From contig JAKBBN010000014.1 of the NCBI GenBank assembly GCA_021808485.1, forward strand, positions 1 to 47,569: a DNA stretch of 47,569 bases, written 5' to 3'. This document shows positions 26,218 to 34,999 of this stretch, piece after piece; the stretch's first letter is position 1, and each line of letters opens with the position of its first letter. The translations under genes and the position numbers were made by a program. Under the pieces are notes generated by a model. It did not search any database, was not told the origin of the DNA, and saw nothing but the letters and a program-made list of their open reading frames with translations. The stretch comes from Planctomycetota bacterium (GTDB taxonomy: Bacteria > Planctomycetota > Phycisphaerae > WQYP01).

Positions 26218-26902
26218 GAGGAACTCCTTTTTTAAATCGGCGGTTCGTGATGCAATTTCCAGCCGCCGGCGGGTCGGGATTAGCCAAACCACGCATTTAT
26301 GTAGAATACAAACCAAAAAGGTGGGCGAATTAAATCTGGCCTTACTCGCTGCCAAGTACACGGCAATGAGGCGGCCTCAGGTGAGCTTGAAAGATCAAAT
26401 CAGGCAGGAAAGCAACTGGACTGCTTTTCGACCAGACCCGAGGCAGTTAAGGCCACATTTATTCACGCGAGTGAATAATTGGGTAAAGCCACTGGCAGGC
26501 TTCCATGGGAAACAGGCCCTTTTTGCACAATGCCTCCAAAGGCCGCATTTCCACCCCAACTTCACCCCGCCGCGCCGCCCGAAAAATCCGGACGGCGGCC
26601 TTTTCCTTCCCTTTTAGTAAGTTATCGGCCTGATGTCAAGCCTATATGTATAATGGGCCGATAAGGAAGTGTGCCCGGTTGTAAGAGCGATGTTATTCGC
26701 ATCGCCACGGCAACTAAAAGGACGCGGAACTTGACCGGTTCTGACAGGCACAATTTAAATTGCGCAGGTGGGAGAAAAATCACCTCCGCCGGCAAGTGCC
26801 GAGGGTGATCTTGATCGCGTGCTTCGGTCCGTGCGACAGGTGATATGCCGACGCTCCCGAACGGCGGTCCGTTTGATATCCGTATTCCGAGGCACACATA
26901 AT
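26218..26902. other. Gene-free gap before the vWA/ExbBD cluster
   Basis: About 685 bp with no credible gene. It carries the promoter of the minus-strand DUF2934 gene, a GC-rich hairpin GCCGCC/GGCGGC (26574-26579, 26594-26599) followed by CTTTTCC that may terminate plus-strand transcription, a longer 9-bp pairing AAAGGCCGC/GCGGCCTTT (26538-26546, 26595-26603), and the palindrome-framed -10 at 26622-26664. A structured RNA between 26380 and 26560 is possible but I recognise none. Confidence 0.4.
26622..26664 (+). promoter_or_regulatory. Palindrome-framed TATAAT, candidate regulated promoter of the vWA/ExbBD cluster
   Basis: Perfect 9-bp arms TTATCGGCC (26622-26630) and GGCCGATAA (26656-26664) enclose a 25-bp spacer that contains a consensus TATAAT (26649-26654). 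No -35 near consensus lies at the right distance. The predicted start would leave a leader of about 240 nt before the first vWA gene. A dimeric regulator binding both arms would sit directly on the -10. Confidence 0.4.
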
Positions 26903-27970
26903 ATGAGTCCGGTAGTGGCAAGACGAAAATTCAAACCTCGCCGCCGCGGTAAACGTGCAATTTTTTTCCGGTCGACGGCCTGGTCGCCCGTGATTGCCGT
27001 TCCTGAACCCAGGGGTAAAAGCTCGAGTTTCGCGGGCTGGGGAAGTTCGGTACTGATTCACGCGTGCCTGATACTGCTGGCTTTGCTGGCATATCACCTT
27101 TTGCATCATCCGCTGAAGGCGCCGCCGGAACCATTTGTTGTGCCGGAGTCATTCGGACAAGATCGGCCGGCGCACAAGGGCTTGACTGAAAATACCAAAA
27201 AAGCGGCCGGCGAATTGAATTCACTGCGCCAAGCGATGGCCCGATCCGAGACCCATTCCAACAAGAATCCCACGACCGTCAGTGATTTGTTGAGCGGGGC
27301 GGCGGGCCGCAAAAATATGAGCCTCATCGGTCTGGGCGCGAATTCAACCATGGGCGGTGCGATGTGGGGCCCGGGTCCGGCAAGCGGCAATGCCGCGGCA
27401 TTCGGCTTGGCAAGCGGTCAGGGCGGACATGGGCCGCCGGTATCATTCATGGGGATTCACAATCAGGCTTCGCGCGTGGTGCTGCTGATCGATCACAGTG
27501 GATCCATGATCGGCAAACTGCACCTTGTAAAGGCACAGATCCGGCTGACCATGGCTCACCTTATGCCTTTTCAGCGATTTGCGGTTATCAGCTTCGCCCA
27601 CCGCTACAAGTTTCTGGGCCCCGACCGATTGCTGGCCGGCACGAAACGAAATAAGCGACTGGTCAACGGCATGTTGCACTCCGTCCTGGCCGACGGCCAC
27701 AATGATGAGGAACTGCGGCCTTTTCTTGACCCGTTCATCGCCGCATTTAAGCTCAAGCCGCAGGTTATTTATTTTCTTACGGACGGTCATTTCGACAAGC
27801 GGCTCGTCGGTCGCGTGGCGGAAATGGCACGGCAAACCGGGGCTCAGGTGGACACTTTTGCGTTTCTGGATCGTGATCCGCTTTTTGTGCGGCATTTGCG
27901 GGAAATCGCCGACGCCACGCACGGACGATTCGTTTATGTATCCCGGCGACGACTCGCCAGCTTGCATTGA
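26903..27970 (+). CDS. Membrane-anchored vWA protein with TonB-like N-terminal helix and intact MIDAS
   Basis: A 355-residue protein with a strongly basic N-terminus (RRKFKPRRRGKR), one membrane helix (about 48-66), a Pro-rich and then Gly/Ala-rich linker, and a C-terminal vWA domain (about 190-350) that should lie in the periplasm. The metal site is complete: DHSGS (Asp197, Ser199, Ser201) and TDG (Thr293, Asp294). The helix begins SVLIHACLILLALLAYH, placing Ser49 and His53 in the Ser-x3-His spacing of TonB (Ser16/His20) and TolA, which couple to ExbBD/TolQR. It heads a run with a paralogue, ExbB and two ExbDs, so I infer it is driven by that motor. The ATG at 26903 is chosen because upstream frame has no family features. 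Its binding partner is unknown. Confidence 0.85.
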   Translation: MSPVVARRKFKPRRRGKRAIFFRSTAWSPVIAVPEPRGKSSSFAGWGSSVLIHACLILLALLAYHLLHHPLKAPPEPFVVPESFGQDRPAHKGLTENTKKAAGELNSLRQAMARSETHSNKNPTTVSDLLSGAAGRKNMSLIGLGANSTMGGAMWGPGPASGNAAAFGLASGQGGHGPPVSFMGIHNQASRVVLLIDHSGSMIGKLHLVKAQIRLTMAHLMPFQRFAVISFAHRYKFLGPDRLLAGTKRNKRLVNGMLHSVLADGHNDEELRPFLDPFIAAFKLKPQVIYFLTDGHFDKRLVGRVAEMARQTGAQVDTFAFLDRDPLFVRHLREIADATHGRFVYVSRRRLASLH

Positions 27971-28268
27971 CGGCAATGACCGAAGGGCAATCCGGCTTGG
28001 TCGGCGTTATGCCAGGTCTGACACGGTGCCATTGTCTTTAGTGACAAAATTGACACAACGGACAGGCCGTTTCCAGGCTCATCCACCGGACAATATCGAA
28101 AATTTAAGAAAATCGCCGGTTATTATTCTGGCACATGGATTGCTTTAAGAACACAGCGGTCGCAAACAATCCCGGCGCCGCAACATCGGCGGCCAATGGC
28201 ACGGTCGGCAGCATGCAGTCAGTATCACCGGCAAAGGCATTCCGCGGCGGAATAAGGAGACGGCGTTT

Positions 28269-29369
28269 ATGAGTCAGGCGGCATCCAGCTCCGGTAATAA
28301 TCCCCAGCGGCCGGCGCGACCGGCAAAACCGGGCGACCGCACTCCGCCGCCTGCGCCGCAGCGCCAAAGCGATCCTGACGGCAAAAAGCCGGATGAGCAA
28401 AAGAACGAGGACCAGGTGGAGCTGGTGGCGGAGGGCGGCGAACTTCCACCCTGGCTGGACGCATCAATTCCCTGGATATCTTCGATCCTGATACATTTGG
28501 GCATCCTGCTGGTGCTGATATTCGCCATTAAAGCCATCAGCACGGTCATTCATAAAAAAGCACATCCCATTATTGTCCCACAGGCGTGGAATTCCCGCTT
28601 TTCGCTGCATCCGGGCGGACACCCGCATCCGGGCCACAATAACAATCCGTTGCACAGCGCCCGGCAGGATATCAAACGGGCGTTGAGCCACAGCGCCAAT
28701 ACCACCACCTCCGTCAACAAGCTACTGTCCGACAGTTCCCAGCATTCGCTGGCATTTATTGCGGTGGGACCGCACGGCGGAACCAGCAGCGGAGGGGCAT
28801 TGGCGTCATTTGGCATTCCGGGCGGCGGTATGGGCTCCGGCCCCCCATCGCAATTCATGGGACGCGGCGGAAACGCGACGCGCATCGTCTACATCATTGA
28901 CCATGCCGGCGGCATGCTGGACAACTTTGGCTACCTGGAGCGGAGGCTGGACAGTTCCATCGATCGCCTGGTGCCGCTGCAGTCATTTGCCGTAATTATT
29001 TTCCGTAAGCGTTTTCATGTGCTGGGCCCATCGGCACATACCGGCAAACTGGAACCCGCCACGGCAATGGTGAAACAGGAAGTTCGTGCGGCGATCAAGA
29101 AAATTCAGCCGCAAGGCCCGAACGCGTACCGGTTGAATTACTTTCTGCGGCCGTTTCAAGCGGCGTTCCGCATGAAGCCGCAGATTATTTATTTTCTGAC
29201 GAATGGTTCGTTTGATCCGAAACTGATAACGGAAATTCGCAAACTTAATAAAGACAACAAGGTCATTATCTTTACCTATGCGTTTTTCAATCATGATCCG
29301 ATATTTAATGAACAGTTGAAGAAAATCGCGGCGGAAAACCGCGGCGAGTACAAGCTGGTGACACGTTAA
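28269..29369 (+). CDS. Membrane-anchored vWA paralogue with TonB-like helix and degenerate MIDAS
   Basis: A 366-residue paralogue of the preceding vWA protein; the two share blocks such as KPQ-IYFLT and DP-F-L--IA. The N-terminal 60 residues are Pro-rich and charged, presumably cytoplasmic, followed by a membrane helix (about 69-90) beginning SILIHLGILLVLIF with Ser72 and His76 in TonB/TolA spacing. The linker has a His/Asn/Gly-rich patch (about 113-128). In the vWA domain (about 204-366) the metal site is broken: DHAGG replaces DxSxS (Ala213, Gly215), and TNG (Asn312) replaces TDG. Metal-dependent ligand binding is therefore doubtful. The ATG at 28269 follows GGAG. A 298-bp gap separates it from the first vWA gene and may hold a second promoter. 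Confidence 0.85.
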   Translation: MSQAASSSGNNPQRPARPAKPGDRTPPPAPQRQSDPDGKKPDEQKNEDQVELVAEGGELPPWLDASIPWISSILIHLGILLVLIFAIKAISTVIHKKAHPIIVPQAWNSRFSLHPGGHPHPGHNNNPLHSARQDIKRALSHSANTTTSVNKLLSDSSQHSLAFIAVGPHGGTSSGGALASFGIPGGGMGSGPPSQFMGRGGNATRIVYIIDHAGGMLDNFGYLERRLDSSIDRLVPLQSFAVIIFRKRFHVLGPSAHTGKLEPATAMVKQEVRAAIKKIQPQGPNAYRLNYFLRPFQAAFRMKPQIIYFLTNGSFDPKLITEIRKLNKDNKVIIFTYAFFNHDPIFNEQLKKIAAENRGEYKLVTR

Positions 29370-29452
29370 CCAAAACATCAGGCGAGGCGGTTTTCGCCTG
29401 GGTAAAAGATTTTTGCCGGTAATTCCGGCGAGGTTTAATCACAGGAGATATC

Positions 29453-30301
29453 ATGGCAAGTTCCTATTCACGTTCCGGATTTCGTATCGGCCTGCTGGCC
29501 ATATTGGCGGTAGCCTCAGTTACGGCGATCAGCCATACGGCGATGGCGGCCGCGGGCGGATCAGGCGGTCCATCGTACCATCCCAACCCGGTACTTTGGG
29601 GGCTGGACATCATGGTAATCGTGGTGCTGGGGTGTGCGTCCATCGGGAGCGTGGCGCTGATTATTGATGCCATTCTTCATTTGCAGGAAGGAAAAATTGC
29701 GCCGGTGGAAACCACGGAGCATATCCGTTCGCTGATTGAAGCACGGCAATTCAAGGAATTGATGGAATTTACCGCTGTTGACCAGTCATTCGTCAGCAAG
29801 GCTCTGTACGCGGGTGTTCGGCGGGCGCACCTGGGTTATGCGGCGATGCGTGAGGGATTGGAAAATGCCGCCGCGGAGCAGAGCTCCAATTTGTTCCGAC
29901 GGATCGAAATGCTTAATGTGATTGGCAACATCGGTCCGCTGATCGGGCTTTTAGGAACCGTGCTGGGCATGATTGAAGCGTTTTATGCTTTGCACCATAC
30001 CGGGGGTCACGCCAAGGTGACGGACCTTTCGGCAGGCATCGCCACCGCCCTGTGGCATACCTTTGGCGGACTGGCCGTGGCTATTCCATCATTGATTGCC
30101 TTTGGGTTCTTCCGGAATCGGCTGGACCGCACGGTTACGCGGGCTTCACTGCTTTCAGATGAGCTCCTGGAGAGTCTGCGTCCCCCGGAAACGGGCAAAG
30201 CGATGTCCCCGGCGGCCGCGGCAGCCGGTGAAGCGCGTTCCGCCGCCCGTCCGGTTCCGCGGCGTACCGCGGCGGATTCCAACGCCGGAACCGAAGGCTG
30301 A
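29453..30301 (+). CDS. exbB: ExbB/TolQ/MotA-family proton-channel subunit
   Basis: The pentameric scaffold of a proton-driven inner-membrane motor. The 282 residues have a cleavable-looking signal or extra N-terminal helix (1-33), TM1 (about 49-71), a cytoplasmic helical domain, TM2 (about 155-178) with the family motif GLLGTVLGMIEAF, and TM3 (about 198-220) reading ALWHTFGGLAVAIPSL. Thr203 in TM3 aligns with the functional Thr181 of E. coli ExbB. The C-terminal 40 residues are Ala/Pro/Arg-rich and look disordered. An AGGAGA site precedes the ATG. It lies 83 bp after the second vWA gene and before two exbD genes, and no flagellar or TonB gene is nearby. Confidence 0.92.
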   Translation: MASSYSRSGFRIGLLAILAVASVTAISHTAMAAAGGSGGPSYHPNPVLWGLDIMVIVVLGCASIGSVALIIDAILHLQEGKIAPVETTEHIRSLIEARQFKELMEFTAVDQSFVSKALYAGVRRAHLGYAAMREGLENAAAEQSSNLFRRIEMLNVIGNIGPLIGLLGTVLGMIEAFYALHHTGGHAKVTDLSAGIATALWHTFGGLAVAIPSLIAFGFFRNRLDRTVTRASLLSDELLESLRPPETGKAMSPAAAAAGEARSAARPVPRRTAADSNAGTEG

Positions 30302-30400
30302 CGCTCGTGACGGCGGGCACTTCGGCGCCGGCCGGGACGGTAAATTGTGACAGCCCCCGCGGGTGGTCATCACAAATCGAATTAACGGAGTAAACCATTC

Positions 30401-30841
30401 ATGAAACTCCACGGCATAAAACCAATGCAGGACATGCATGTCAATGTGACACCGTTGATCGACATTGTGATGTGCTTGATCATCTTTTTTCTGCTGGTCG
30501 GCCATATTGCCAAGCAGGCGTCCATCAAGGGCGTCAGAATTCCCGTGGCGGCCAATGGCAAAGGAATGACCAACCGGAGCAACGAACTGATCATCAACGT
30601 CGTGCCGCGGCACAGCAGCATGGCGGGTGTACAGCGCCGGCCGCGGATATGGGTGTGGGGTCAGCAGGTGCGTCTGGGGGACCTTGGCGGATTGCTGCGG
30701 ACGGATAAACGCAAACATCCGAATCTGAAACTCATATTGCGGGCGGATCAGAGCATTCATTACCGGTATATCGCCCCGATTCTTGCGGATTGCGCGGGAG
30801 CGGGAATCGACAGCATTCATTTTATGGCCCGCAGGCCGTAA
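30401..30841 (+). CDS. exbD: ExbD/TolR-family subunit 1
   Basis: The partner of ExbB that carries the proton-binding Asp. This 146-residue protein has the standard layout: a short cytoplasmic start, NVTPLIDIVMCLIIFFLLVG with Asp21 in the helix, then a periplasmic domain ending in the family pattern LILRADQSIHYRYI and AGIDSIHF. GGAG lies before the ATG. It is the more canonical of two adjacent ExbDs and follows exbB by 99 bp. Confidence 0.92.
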   Translation: MKLHGIKPMQDMHVNVTPLIDIVMCLIIFFLLVGHIAKQASIKGVRIPVAANGKGMTNRSNELIINVVPRHSSMAGVQRRPRIWVWGQQVRLGDLGGLLRTDKRKHPNLKLILRADQSIHYRYIAPILADCAGAGIDSIHFMARRP

Positions 30842-30900
30842 TCACATAATGGATTGTAAACCCGTTGCAGCAAACGGTGAAAGCAGGAAAGGTTTTGACG

Positions 30901-31362
30901 ATGTCATCAGCACCCGGATCAAAACGCAACAGGCTGGTGCCCATGGCGGCGCATGTGGGGCCGAATATGACTCCCATGGTGGACGTGGTCATGGTCATTC
31001 TGATTTTTTTCATGCTGGGAAGCTCGTTTGCGACCCGCAACTGGTATTTGACCAACAACACGCCGGCCATCAAAGGCGGCCTGCACAATATCAAAACGCG
31101 GGCCATGCCCGCGACACGCATTAATATCCGCCTGCAGATGCGCGGGCACCGGGCGATGGCCATGATCGGCGTGTTTCAAACTGAAGATTTGAAGCGCCAG
31201 TTATTCCGATATCTTGTCAAAAAGAAGAAGTTGTTCGGAAAAAAAGTAAAAGTGATCCTGACCCCGGACAACAACGTTCCGTATCAGGACGTTATCACCG
31301 TGTATTCAAACTGCATCAAGGCGCAGTACCATCAGGTGGCGTTTGGTTATCCGATGAAGTAA
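30901..31362 (+). CDS. exbD: ExbD/TolR-family subunit 2, divergent periplasmic domain
   Basis: A second ExbD-like protein of 153 residues. The transmembrane segment NMTPMVDVVMVILIFFML contains the conserved Asp28, so it is probably competent for proton transfer. The periplasmic domain is more basic than in subunit 1 and its terminal segment (VKVILTPDNNVPYQDVI) departs from the usual pattern. The ATG at 30901 follows AGGAAAGG; the frame from 30865 lacks a site. Two unlike ExbDs behind one ExbB suggest a heterodimer or two partner-specific motors, one for each vWA protein. Confidence 0.9.
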   Translation: MSSAPGSKRNRLVPMAAHVGPNMTPMVDVVMVILIFFMLGSSFATRNWYLTNNTPAIKGGLHNIKTRAMPATRINIRLQMRGHRAMAMIGVFQTEDLKRQLFRYLVKKKKLFGKKVKVILTPDNNVPYQDVITVYSNCIKAQYHQVAFGYPMK

Positions 31363-31460
31363 CCAATTCCGGCGCCTCCGGACGGCGGAGTCGTACCGGC
31401 AACCGGGCCGGTTCGCACTCTTGATCAAGATTTAACGTTCAACCAAATTCAGGAGACAGG

Positions 31461-34136
31461 ATGTTACGCATCAGCCCGGAACCAGGCCGTCAATTGAGAA
31501 AAACGGGGATTTTGCGCGCCGCGGCATCCATGGTCGCGGGTATTTTCGTTTTTCTGGCGGCAGGCGCAATCTATTCCAGCCCCGTCCCGGCGCCAAAAGG
31601 CACAGGGCATGTATTGACCCTTGCCGAGCAGCATACCATCCTCCAGCAGACACAGCTTGCCGACAAATTGATTGCAAGCGGCAATGTGACGGGCATTCAG
31701 GCGATGATCAAATCCGCTCCCGATGCGGCGGCCCGCGACCTGTTCTCGTCGGCCCTGATTGCGGTGGAATGGCCGAAGAACTCGAATAATCCGGCCGTGC
31801 AACAGCGTGAGGGAAGTCAATTTCTTACGGATGTCGGGCGCTATCTGACCTACGCAGGCTCCGCGGCGGATCCGCTGTGGGCGCTGCATCGGGCGAATTT
31901 CATTCTGGCAAACCTTACCACTGATCCGGTCAACCGGATTGAATACTGGTCCGCCCTGCCGGCCGACCGTGCGGAACTTAAACCGGCCGCGGGACTCGCT
32001 CTTCAACTGTTGCATTTGGCTGACAATCACTTAAAGGCGGATCTGGTCAAACTCAACAGCCAGACAACATTTTCCAAAGCGGACAAAATTCGCTACATGC
32101 AGGTGCTTAACGGCCAGACGCAGGCCGCTTACTACCGTTGTTTTGCATCCTATTTTTATGGTTTAAGCCTGCGGGCGAAAAACAACAAACGCGACGGGTA
32201 TTTCCTGGATGCGGTGAAAGGTGTCAAGAAATGGGCGTCCGGGCCGGCCTCCAACGGGGTTAAATATCCGGCGTTGCTGTTGATGGGAAAGGCCTATATT
32301 CAGGCCGGAGAGTATACCAACGGCGAGATTGCGCTGGTGAAGGCGGAAAGTGCCCAGGCGCCGTTATACATTCAGTATGCCGCCCGCTATCAGCACGTCG
32401 TGGGCCTGCTGCGTGCGGGCAAATACAATGAAGCGCGGCGGAGCCTGACATCATTTCGCAAATGGGTTACCTCAAATCGCAAGGCGAATACCGCCAGCGC
32501 GACCATGGGCGCACAACTGCTGGCCTATCGCATTGACGTCGGCGAAGCACGATCGCAGACAAACGCACAAAAACGTCGTGCCGGCCTGCTTTCGGCAAGC
32601 GACGTTTTGATGAGCATTGTCGCCAAGGCGCCGCAATACCAGGGACTTATCTTTTCCCACTTGGCGACGGAGCTGCCGCTGAAGCCGGTTTTATCAAAGT
32701 TAACGCCGATTCAGGCGCTGGCATTCGCGTGGACCCGGGCGCAACATGGCGCAGCCGCACAGGCCCGGCAGGCCTTGAGCGCCGCCAAGGCGGTGCTGGC
32801 GCGAAAGAGCATAAGTGCGCCCATTGCCGCGGAAGCCACGCTGATAGCGGGTATCAGTTACGGCCGCCTCGGCCGCCTGGCGGAATCCGCGGCGATGAAT
32901 TTGAAATTTGCAACCATGGCACCGGACGATCAACGGGCAAAAGCCGCGGTGAATATGGCGCTTTCCCAGCTTCAGCAGTTGAACCAGGCCGCGGAGGTGT
33001 CCAGCAGCGTTTCGGCCATGACCCGGCAGGCACTGCAACTGGCCTATGTCAAATACCATGAAAGCCAATGGGCTTTTGCTTATGCGTTGCAGCTTGAGGA
33101 ACTGAAGCATTTTAATCAGGCGAAACGGTTGCTGCTGGAGGTCAAACGATCCAATCCAGTCTATCTGGATGCGCAATATCAGCTGGTGCGGATTACCGCC
33201 GCGATCATGAATCGGGATATTGAGCAAAAACAATCCGTCGTGACCCAGCAGGTGGCGGCCCAGGATCTGCTTACCGCGTGCCACCACTATCTTACTATCA
33301 TACAAGACCCGCCTCCGGCTACATCAGCTGCGGCGATCAAGCGTGCCAAGGCCAACCGTATCAGCATCATGTTTTTGCAGGCAGCCACCGCACTGGATCC
33401 CCTCCGCGAGCCGAATACGGCCGGGCGGATATTGGATTCCGTGGATCAGATGCGATCAAAACTTTCACACCGTCTGCAGGGTATCCTGCTGAGGTATCGC
33501 ATCCGTCAATATCAGCTAAGCGGGCAAGGCAGCCAGATTATTCCGCTTATCAAAAAATACACGGCCAATTCCCAGAACGGCGCGGAAGAGACGATCCGCA
33601 GCCTGATCGGACAATATGATGCGGAAAGTCGTTCGCTGCGTTCCTCCGACCCGGCCAAGGCAAAAAACCTGGCGAGCCAGGCGGCATTGCTGCTTCAACA
33701 GCTTATCCACTATATGGCGGCCAAAAAGGGAGCCAACGGGAAATTGATTTATGCCTATCGCCAGATACTTGCCCAAGAATATATAAACGCCGGCCATGGT
33801 CACAAAGCCATGAGCCTGTATAAAGCGCTGGAAGAGCGGCGGCCGGGGGATTTGCGGAATTTCATCGGATTCGCTCGCGCCGCCTATGCCGCGGGACACT
33901 GGCGCCGGGCACGAAGGCTGTATGTACGGATCATCCCGAAATTGGAGCCCGGCAGCAACCTGTATTGGACGGCCTATTTATACCTGATTCGGGCCAATGA
34001 GAAGCTGGGTGTGCATCACCGGGCCACCGTGCAGAAACTCCGGGCCTTGTTGGCAATTTACGGAAGTACGATCGGCGGCAAGCGGCGCCATAAGGCCTTC
34101 GCCGCCCTCTTGCAGAAATACAATATCGCCGAGTGA
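31461..34136 (+). CDS. Large exported TPR-like helical repeat protein
   Basis: An 891-residue protein with an N-terminal signal peptide (about 15-45: RKTGILRAAASMV, then a hydrophobic stretch ending near YSSPVPA) and an otherwise soluble, helical body. Many helix pairs fit degenerate tetratricopeptide repeats, clearest near the end (YKALEERRPGDLRNFIGFAR, then GHWRRARRLYVRIIPKLEP) and around 280-330 and 430-480. No catalytic motif is seen. It should lie in the periplasm, where TPR proteins act as scaffolds. GGAG precedes the ATG at 31461, 98 bp after the second exbD, so it is probably part of the same transcription unit and may link the vWA proteins to an envelope target. That role is inferred from position only. 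Confidence 0.75.
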   Translation: MLRISPEPGRQLRKTGILRAAASMVAGIFVFLAAGAIYSSPVPAPKGTGHVLTLAEQHTILQQTQLADKLIASGNVTGIQAMIKSAPDAAARDLFSSALIAVEWPKNSNNPAVQQREGSQFLTDVGRYLTYAGSAADPLWALHRANFILANLTTDPVNRIEYWSALPADRAELKPAAGLALQLLHLADNHLKADLVKLNSQTTFSKADKIRYMQVLNGQTQAAYYRCFASYFYGLSLRAKNNKRDGYFLDAVKGVKKWASGPASNGVKYPALLLMGKAYIQAGEYTNGEIALVKAESAQAPLYIQYAARYQHVVGLLRAGKYNEARRSLTSFRKWVTSNRKANTASATMGAQLLAYRIDVGEARSQTNAQKRRAGLLSASDVLMSIVAKAPQYQGLIFSHLATELPLKPVLSKLTPIQALAFAWTRAQHGAAAQARQALSAAKAVLARKSISAPIAAEATLIAGISYGRLGRLAESAAMNLKFATMAPDDQRAKAAVNMALSQLQQLNQAAEVSSSVSAMTRQALQLAYVKYHESQWAFAYALQLEELKHFNQAKRLLLEVKRSNPVYLDAQYQLVRITAAIMNRDIEQKQSVVTQQVAAQDLLTACHHYLTIIQDPPPATSAAAIKRAKANRISIMFLQAATALDPLREPNTAGRILDSVDQMRSKLSHRLQGILLRYRIRQYQLSGQGSQIIPLIKKYTANSQNGAEETIRSLIGQYDAESRSLRSSDPAKAKNLASQAALLLQQLIHYMAAKKGANGKLIYAYRQILAQEYINAGHGHKAMSLYKALEERRPGDLRNFIGFARAAYAAGHWRRARRLYVRIIPKLEPGSNLYWTAYLYLIRANEKLGVHHRATVQKLRALLAIYGSTIGGKRRHKAFAALLQKYNIAE

Positions 34137-34252
34137 CCAACCGTCAGGATTGCAGTCCGCCGGACTACCCGCCATTCCACGCGGGTCAAAACCCGCCGCT
34201 GGATACAACAGGCCATGGCCGGAACGCCGTTCTGAGGGTAGCATGACACGCC

Positions 34253-34912
34253 ATGAGAATAATTGCCGGTGAATTTCGCGGTCGGATTCTTCTGCCGCCG
34301 AGCGACAATACCACACGCCCGATAACCGATCGGGCAAAGCAATCCCTGTTTGACGCCCTGGCCGTGGCTGTGGATATGGCATCCGGCGCGGTGTTGGACT
34401 GCTTTTGCGGAACCGGATCAATGGGGCTGGAATGTCTGTCGCGGGGATCACCAAAAGCTTTGTTTGTGGATCGCGGCGAAGCCGCGGTGAAAACTTTACG
34501 CAACAATATCGCGGCATTGGGCGTTAAAGACAGGAGCGAGGTGTTGCAAATAAACGCTTATCGCATTGCCGCGGTTTTGGCGGCCGCCGGCCGACAGTCG
34601 CCGGAGCCGCCCCGATTTTTACTGGCGTTCATCGATCCGCCGTATGCGCATATGGAATCAGAGCGTGATCGCCGGGAAGTTGACCGGCTTGTGGAGTCTA
34701 TCCGGCAACAATGGATGAGACCCGAAGGGTTCCTGATTTTACGGCATCCCACGGAGGTAAAGTTGACCGAAATGCGATTGCAGCCGCAGATTGCCCGGCA
34801 AATGGTATATGGTTCCATGGCGATCACATGGCTGCATCCGACGGACGCCAAAGACAGTCCGGCAACACAATCGGCCGACCGGAATCCGGATGGCGCAACC
34901 GGCGGCGTGTAA
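34253..34912 (+). CDS. rsmD: 16S rRNA (guanine966-N2)-methyltransferase RsmD
   Basis: Methylates G966 of 16S rRNA during 30S assembly. Family signatures are in order: MRIIAGEFRGRIL at the N-terminus, RPITDRAKQSLFDAL, the SAM-binding VLDCFCGTGSMGLE (48-60), a VDRG acidic end of strand 2, and the catalytic DPPY (128-131). The C-terminal tail after residue 195 is about 25 residues longer than usual and looks disordered. The start is fixed by the conserved MRIIAG, although the GAGG site is rather distant. It separates the vWA/ExbBD cluster from the DUF58/BatA pair. Confidence 0.93.
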   Translation: MRIIAGEFRGRILLPPSDNTTRPITDRAKQSLFDALAVAVDMASGAVLDCFCGTGSMGLECLSRGSPKALFVDRGEAAVKTLRNNIAALGVKDRSEVLQINAYRIAAVLAAAGRQSPEPPRFLLAFIDPPYAHMESERDRREVDRLVESIRQQWMRPEGFLILRHPTEVKLTEMRLQPQIARQMVYGSMAITWLHPTDAKDSPATQSADRNPDGATGGV

Positions 34913-34999
34913 ACGGAAGGCCGCAACCAGACCGATGCGTAACGTGCGGCAATAACCAGCAGCGCAAAAGCAGCGCTGCAAGCAGGGGAAAACAAAGCT

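Noticed and set aside
26460..26540. Possible cobalamin-type riboswitch, suggested by GCCACTGG and nearby purine-rich sequence
   Set aside because: Only a short similarity to one conserved box; the other B12-box elements and a B12-related gene are missing.
28050..28055. Consensus TTGACA in the gap between the two vWA genes
   Set aside because: No -10-like hexamer lies 16-18 bp downstream, so I do not call a promoter.
30155..30820. Long minus-strand open frame (about 220 codons) opposite exbB and exbD
   Set aside because: It lies antisense to clear ExbB/ExbD genes, has no family motif and an odd composition; a shadow of GC-rich coding sequence.
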